A stretch of 64,000 nucleotides of DNA, taken from the NCBI RefSeq assembly GCF_000376565.1, contig NZ_BARG01000055.1, forward strand, positions 1-64,000, read 5' to 3'. Below, one piece after another: positions 60,749 through 64,000 of the stretch (position 1 is its first letter; every line of letters starts with the position of its first letter). This DNA comes from Streptomyces hokutonensis. Its GTDB lineage: Bacteria; Actinomycetota; Actinomycetes; Streptomycetales; Streptomycetaceae. The translations under genes were made by a program, and so were the position numbers. The notes beneath the pieces are model-generated. The model searched no databases. It was not told the DNA's origin and saw nothing but the letters and a program-made list of their open reading frames with translations.

Positions 60749-63346
60749 CTATCCTCCGGCTCCGTCGCCAATCGAATCGCTGGGTACGCTCCGCCCTTCG
60801 CCTTCGTATTCTTTCCGGAGATGCGAGACCATCTCGGGGTAATTATCGGCAATTGCGCGCAACTCAGTTGCGTACTTTGTTACGAGATCAAGTCGATCCA
60901 AGTCGGCGCATATGATCATTGCCGCAAGACATGAAGCCCCCCGAAGATATGGAGATACGACGCCATCTCCGATTCGCATAGCCTCTTCGGCATGGAAAAG
61001 GGCTTGCTCGTTTTCGTCTATGTCCTTAAAAGCAAGTGAGAGGTTCTCGTGGGCGCTAACCGCGTCTCTCACTTCTCCATGCCTGAGGAATACTTCGATT
61101 GCCTTGTTGGCGGCACCCTGGGCAAGGTCTACCTTTCCTGCCTTGAAGAGCATCGGTACTTGTCCCAGCAGGGTACGAGCAAGTCGGAGTTCATCCCCAA
61201 GAGCGCTGAGTACCGAAACGGCCTGCTCGAAAAGCGGCTCAGCCTCTGCATCCCTGTCGAGCTCCACCAATAGGACTGCGGCGTTAGCTTTCGCCAAAGC
61301 TTCCCCGGACACATTTCCGCATGCGCGAGATCGCTCTATGTCTTCAAGGTGAAGACTCAACGCTTCTTGCGCCTTATGCTGATGCCTCAGGCTGATAGCG
61401 AGGTCGTTGCATACCATGCTCACCTTGTGAGGGTTTCCAACGCTCTCGAATATTTTTAGCGCTTCGCGCTGATAGCTCTCAGATTTGGAAAATTCGCCAA
61501 TTTCCATATGGGTTAGCGCAAGTGTGTTCATTGTCTCGGCTGCACCCGGCACATCACCAGCCTCGATGCAGATTTCGAGATCTTGTTTGAAGTGTTCAAT
61601 AGCCTCGTGGGCACGCCCGGAAGCCCGGTGTACCGTACCCAGGTTATAGAGAGCCTGCCCCATTTCGTGGCGCAGGCCAAGCTCCCTGCTTAGTGAAAGG
61701 CTCTCTTCCAGTAGCGGCTGTGCCCCTGTTACATCCCCGACGTCCACGCGTAGACAGCCGAGCAGTTTTGCGGCATTAGCTATGAGCATCTTGTCCTGCG
61801 CCTTTTGCGCTCTGGGATAGATGGCTGAAGCTAAATCCAGAGCCGGCTGGAACTCTCTCCGATAGCGTAGAAGATTCGCCTTGGAGCTGAGCATCGGCAC
61901 GTCAAATAGTGGGTCTGGGTGCGATCCTATGATCGAGACCCCCCGGTTCACCACATCCTCCCACGCCTGCCAATCTCCTACGACTTCGCAAGCGAAAGAG
62001 AGTTGGATTGCAAGTGCCTTCGCTCTATCTGTATCGCCAGCTCTAAGCAGCAAATCGATTGCGGCTGAGGCGTTTGCAGATTCGTCTGCAACCCAGGCAG
62101 CTGCCTCCTCGATCGAACCAATCTTAGCCACAGGCGCGGAAGGGAATTCAAACCTTCCGATCTGGCCATTCAGGGTTAGATTCGCCTTCAGTGCTGAATA
62201 GGACAGCCAATCGAGCATTCGAGAAGAGGCGGCGGCGGTCTTCTTGAGCGAGTCGCGCTCGAATTGCTCCTGGGCGTAGAGCCTGATCAGGTCGTGGAAT
62301 CTGTATCGTCCTGCACGCTGAGACGCCTCAATCAAATTCGCCTCAGAGAGCTTGCGGAGCACCGTTTTTGCGCTTCGCTCGTCTGAATCATTCAATGCAG
62401 CACACAGAGTGGCGCCGAAGTCTCCTCCTGGCGCCAATGAGAGTCTTTTTAGTGAGTTTCTAGCGCTCTTCCCTAAATTGCGAAAAGATAGGTTGAAGGC
62501 AGCCCGAACTGCGAGGTCGCCTGCTTCCAGGGCTCCCAGTCGATTTCGCTGATCAGTTAACTCCTCCAGTAAATCAGCCATCGTTGCTGTCCGTAGCCGA
62601 TTTCCCGCAATTCGGAGAGCGAGTGGTAAATGGCCACAGAGGACCCCGACCTCGCGCGCACTGGAAACATCAAGATCTACAACTTCAGCCCCGACGGTCT
62701 TGCGAAGAAAAGTCAGAGATGAGTCGCCATCAAAGATGTCAAGGAATAGGTGATAGGCGGCCTCAAGGCCGCTCAGATTAAACCTGCTAGTAACGAAAAC
62801 GAGGGCTTCACCCCCTGGGGGGATAAGGGGGCGCACTTGAGCTTCGCTGCCAGCGTTGTCCAGAACTATTACCACTTTGCGGTGGGTGAACTCGCGTCTA
62901 TATCGATCCAGCCTTGCATCATCACTTGCCGGGATCTCGTCTTCAGCAACCCCAACTCCTGCGAGAAACCGTCCCATAATCTCCTCGGGGAGCGTTGGAT
63001 TGCTCTCAATCCCCCGGAGGTCCGCATAGAGTGCGCCATCCTTGTAATGACTGGCCACTTTGTAGGCTACATGTAGAGCTAGGGTTGTTTTGCCGACGCC
63101 TGGTTTACCTGTTACCAGTATGACCATTCGGTTTACCGAGGAGATCCCGATTTCAATCTCGGAGACCTCTCGGTTGCGGCCCGTGAAGTCGGGAATTTCG
63201 GGTGGTAGGGAATTAGGAGAATTCCATGCCCTACTATGATCGACTTCATTCCGAAAGGTCACTGGACCGGTAAAGATGTATCCATTGTTGTCATTGCCGA
63301 CAGCTACAGCTCCTGTAGCGCTCGCTACGGTTTTTGAGGTGCGCAT
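60749..63346 (-). CDS. NB-ARC/TPR STAND protein with N-terminal amyloid-like signalling motif
   Basis: An 865-residue NLR-like protein. Residues 9-29 hold a glycine-rich motif (TGAVAVGNDNNGYIFTGPV). NB-ARC follows: FTGRNRE at 54-60, Walker A TGKPGVGKTT at 79-88, Walker B VVIVLDNAG at 158-166, TSR near 186, GHLPLAL at 238-244 and the MHD-like FHDL at 350-353. About ten tetratricopeptide units fill 470-830 (ALYNLGTVHRASGRAHEAIE, TMNTLALTHMEIGEFSKSES). There is no SARP DNA-binding domain, so it is not an AfsR-type activator. The motif resembles two copies in the small membrane protein 21 bp upstream. Codon use is AT-richer than the core genome, suggesting transfer. Confidence 0.88.
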   Translation of the reverse strand: MRTSKTVASATGAVAVGNDNNGYIFTGPVTFRNEVDHSRAWNSPNSLPPEIPDFTGRNREVSEIEIGISSVNRMVILVTGKPGVGKTTLALHVAYKVASHYKDGALYADLRGIESNPTLPEEIMGRFLAGVGVAEDEIPASDDARLDRYRREFTHRKVVIVLDNAGSEAQVRPLIPPGGEALVFVTSRFNLSGLEAAYHLFLDIFDGDSSLTFLRKTVGAEVVDLDVSSAREVGVLCGHLPLALRIAGNRLRTATMADLLEELTDQRNRLGALEAGDLAVRAAFNLSFRNLGKSARNSLKRLSLAPGGDFGATLCAALNDSDERSAKTVLRKLSEANLIEASQRAGRYRFHDLIRLYAQEQFERDSLKKTAAASSRMLDWLSYSALKANLTLNGQIGRFEFPSAPVAKIGSIEEAAAWVADESANASAAIDLLLRAGDTDRAKALAIQLSFACEVVGDWQAWEDVVNRGVSIIGSHPDPLFDVPMLSSKANLLRYRREFQPALDLASAIYPRAQKAQDKMLIANAAKLLGCLRVDVGDVTGAQPLLEESLSLSRELGLRHEMGQALYNLGTVHRASGRAHEAIEHFKQDLEICIEAGDVPGAAETMNTLALTHMEIGEFSKSESYQREALKIFESVGNPHKVSMVCNDLAISLRHQHKAQEALSLHLEDIERSRACGNVSGEALAKANAAVLLVELDRDAEAEPLFEQAVSVLSALGDELRLARTLLGQVPMLFKAGKVDLAQGAANKAIEVFLRHGEVRDAVSAHENLSLAFKDIDENEQALFHAEEAMRIGDGVVSPYLRGASCLAAMIICADLDRLDLVTKYATELRAIADNYPEMVSHLRKEYEGEGRSVPSDSIGDGAGG

Positions 63347-63367
63347 CTGTCACTGCCCCTGTGCTCT

Positions 63368-63751
63368 TTACGCCTCAGTTTCGATAGAGGATTCGTTGTC
63401 TCCTCCGATGGCCACCGATCCTGGGCCCTGGGCGATGACTCCGCTATTCGGTGTACTAGCGGGCGACGCAGTGCCGCTCGATCGGGTTTTTATCCTCTCG
63501 CCCCGCGATGACCCGCCGATCGCCACCGATCCGGCACCCTGTGCGGCCACGGGCACCTGTCCATCCTGGTTCGGTCGCAAGGTCAGATACAGCTGAAGCC
63601 CGGCCCCTACGACTACGAGCACCACGAGTGCTATGCACCAGCCCCAAGTGGGCCTGCTCGTTGCAGCGTTGGTTACGACCCCGCTCGCAGCAGCTACAAC
63701 GACGGTAAGTGCTGCAGCGCCTCCCCGCTTGGCTGAACTCGACACACGCAT
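63368..63751 (-). CDS. Two-helix membrane protein with duplicated glycine-rich motif, candidate effector
   Basis: A 127-residue protein with two hydrophobic helices (about 12-30 and 37-57), then a hydrophilic tail carrying QGAGSVAIGG (71-80) and QGPGSVAIGG (108-117). Each is followed by polar residues. The tail motifs resemble TGAVAVGNDN at the N-terminus of the NB-ARC protein encoded 21 bp downstream in the same direction. The layout (membrane module plus shared motif) fits a cell-death-type effector recruited by amyloid templating, but it could also be a membrane anchor. Start ATG at 63751; its ribosome site is weak. Confidence 0.72.
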   Translation of the reverse strand: MRVSSSAKRGGAAALTVVVAAASGVVTNAATSRPTWGWCIALVVLVVVGAGLQLYLTLRPNQDGQVPVAAQGAGSVAIGGSSRGERIKTRSSGTASPASTPNSGVIAQGPGSVAIGGDNESSIETEA

Positions 63752-64000
63752 CCCCTGGTCCGGTCGTTACAAGTCTGAACCGAGATGTGTCTATCGCATG
63801 GGCCGCTGTCTTGTGAACGCTCTTCGGAACTTGTCTGCATCGCGCGCATTCCGGCGAGAAGGTGTCTGGAAAGCCTCGTTTCGAGTTAGGGCTCTCACGG
63901 TCTGTCGCAGGTGGAGCATGGTTGTGGTGGTACATCGCGTTGTCTGGACTGGCAGCCAGGTAGCCACAGACAATGAGGGGGCCAAACACGCCAGCGGCCG
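63752..64000. other. Window end, no recognised gene
   Basis: 249 bp. A 64-codon minus-strand open frame (63791-63985) has no recognisable family and no ribosome site. The promoter of the membrane-protein/NB-ARC operon should lie here. Confidence 0.35.

Noticed and set aside
60749..63346. NB-ARC/TPR protein considered as an AfsR/SARP-type antibiotic regulator
   Set aside because: It lacks the N-terminal OmpR-like DNA-binding and BTAD domains. It begins directly with a glycine-rich motif and the NB-ARC domain.
1..64000. tRNA, rRNA genes, insertion sequences, integrases
   Set aside because: None recognised by eye on either strand. A tRNAscan or IS search would settle it.

Overview
The window is chromosomal DNA of a Streptomyces. 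It is very GC-rich, with GTG and TTG starts, many stop/start overlaps between neighbouring genes and many strong hairpins. The gene order follows, from memory, the Streptomyces coelicolor SCO5213-SCO5260 neighbourhood: sigR-rsrA, epi-isozizaene synthase-CYP170, nrdAB, dasR-dasABCD-nagB, wblE, sigH. The species cannot be named from the sequence.

Layout. 0-8 kb: a site-2-type metalloprotease, an SRAP protein, a small hydrolase, the thiol-oxidative-stress pair sigR-rsrA with its autoregulatory promoter, two coupled HD-domain membrane proteins, a TPR protein and a peptide deformylase. 8-19 kb: the two-gene albaflavenone pathway, an AraC/GlxA regulator, a lipoprotein, a secreted S53 peptidase, and the class Ia ribonucleotide reductase genes nrdAB. 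A cobalamin riboswitch and a pair of NrdR-type boxes precede nrdA. 19-24 kb: a sodium/solute symporter with its DUF3311 partner and the CstA-YbdD pair. 23.7-31.7 kb: the N-acetylglucosamine/chitobiose regulon (dasR, dasABC, dasD, nagB, a SIS-domain gene) tied together by DasR-type operators. 31.7-39.5 kb: an SDR/TetR pair, a PdtaS-type sensor kinase, wblE, a lipid kinase, ushX-sigH and a UBP zinc finger protein. 39.5-51 kb: an antiporter, a PLP enzyme, an amidase, a family 2B encapsulin with a polyprenyl synthase, acetyltransferase, ECF42 and glyoxalase-family genes. 51-54.7 kb: an ABC exporter with a small secreted Cys-containing protein.

54.7-64 kb looks like an accessory island. Codon third positions are visibly less GC-rich, there is a 1.3 kb stretch without a convincing gene, and two large STAND NTPases follow. 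One is a 1510-residue NACHT protein with a C-terminal PD-(D/E)XK-like nuclease motif. The other is an NB-ARC-TPR protein in an apparent operon with a small two-helix membrane protein. The membrane protein carries two glycine-rich motifs that closely resemble one at the N-terminus of the NB-ARC protein, as expected for prion-like (amyloid) signalling between an NLR-like sensor and a membrane effector. This pair and the NACHT-nuclease are the best candidates for undescribed immunity systems here. The encapsulin-prenyltransferase operon is the other unusual system.
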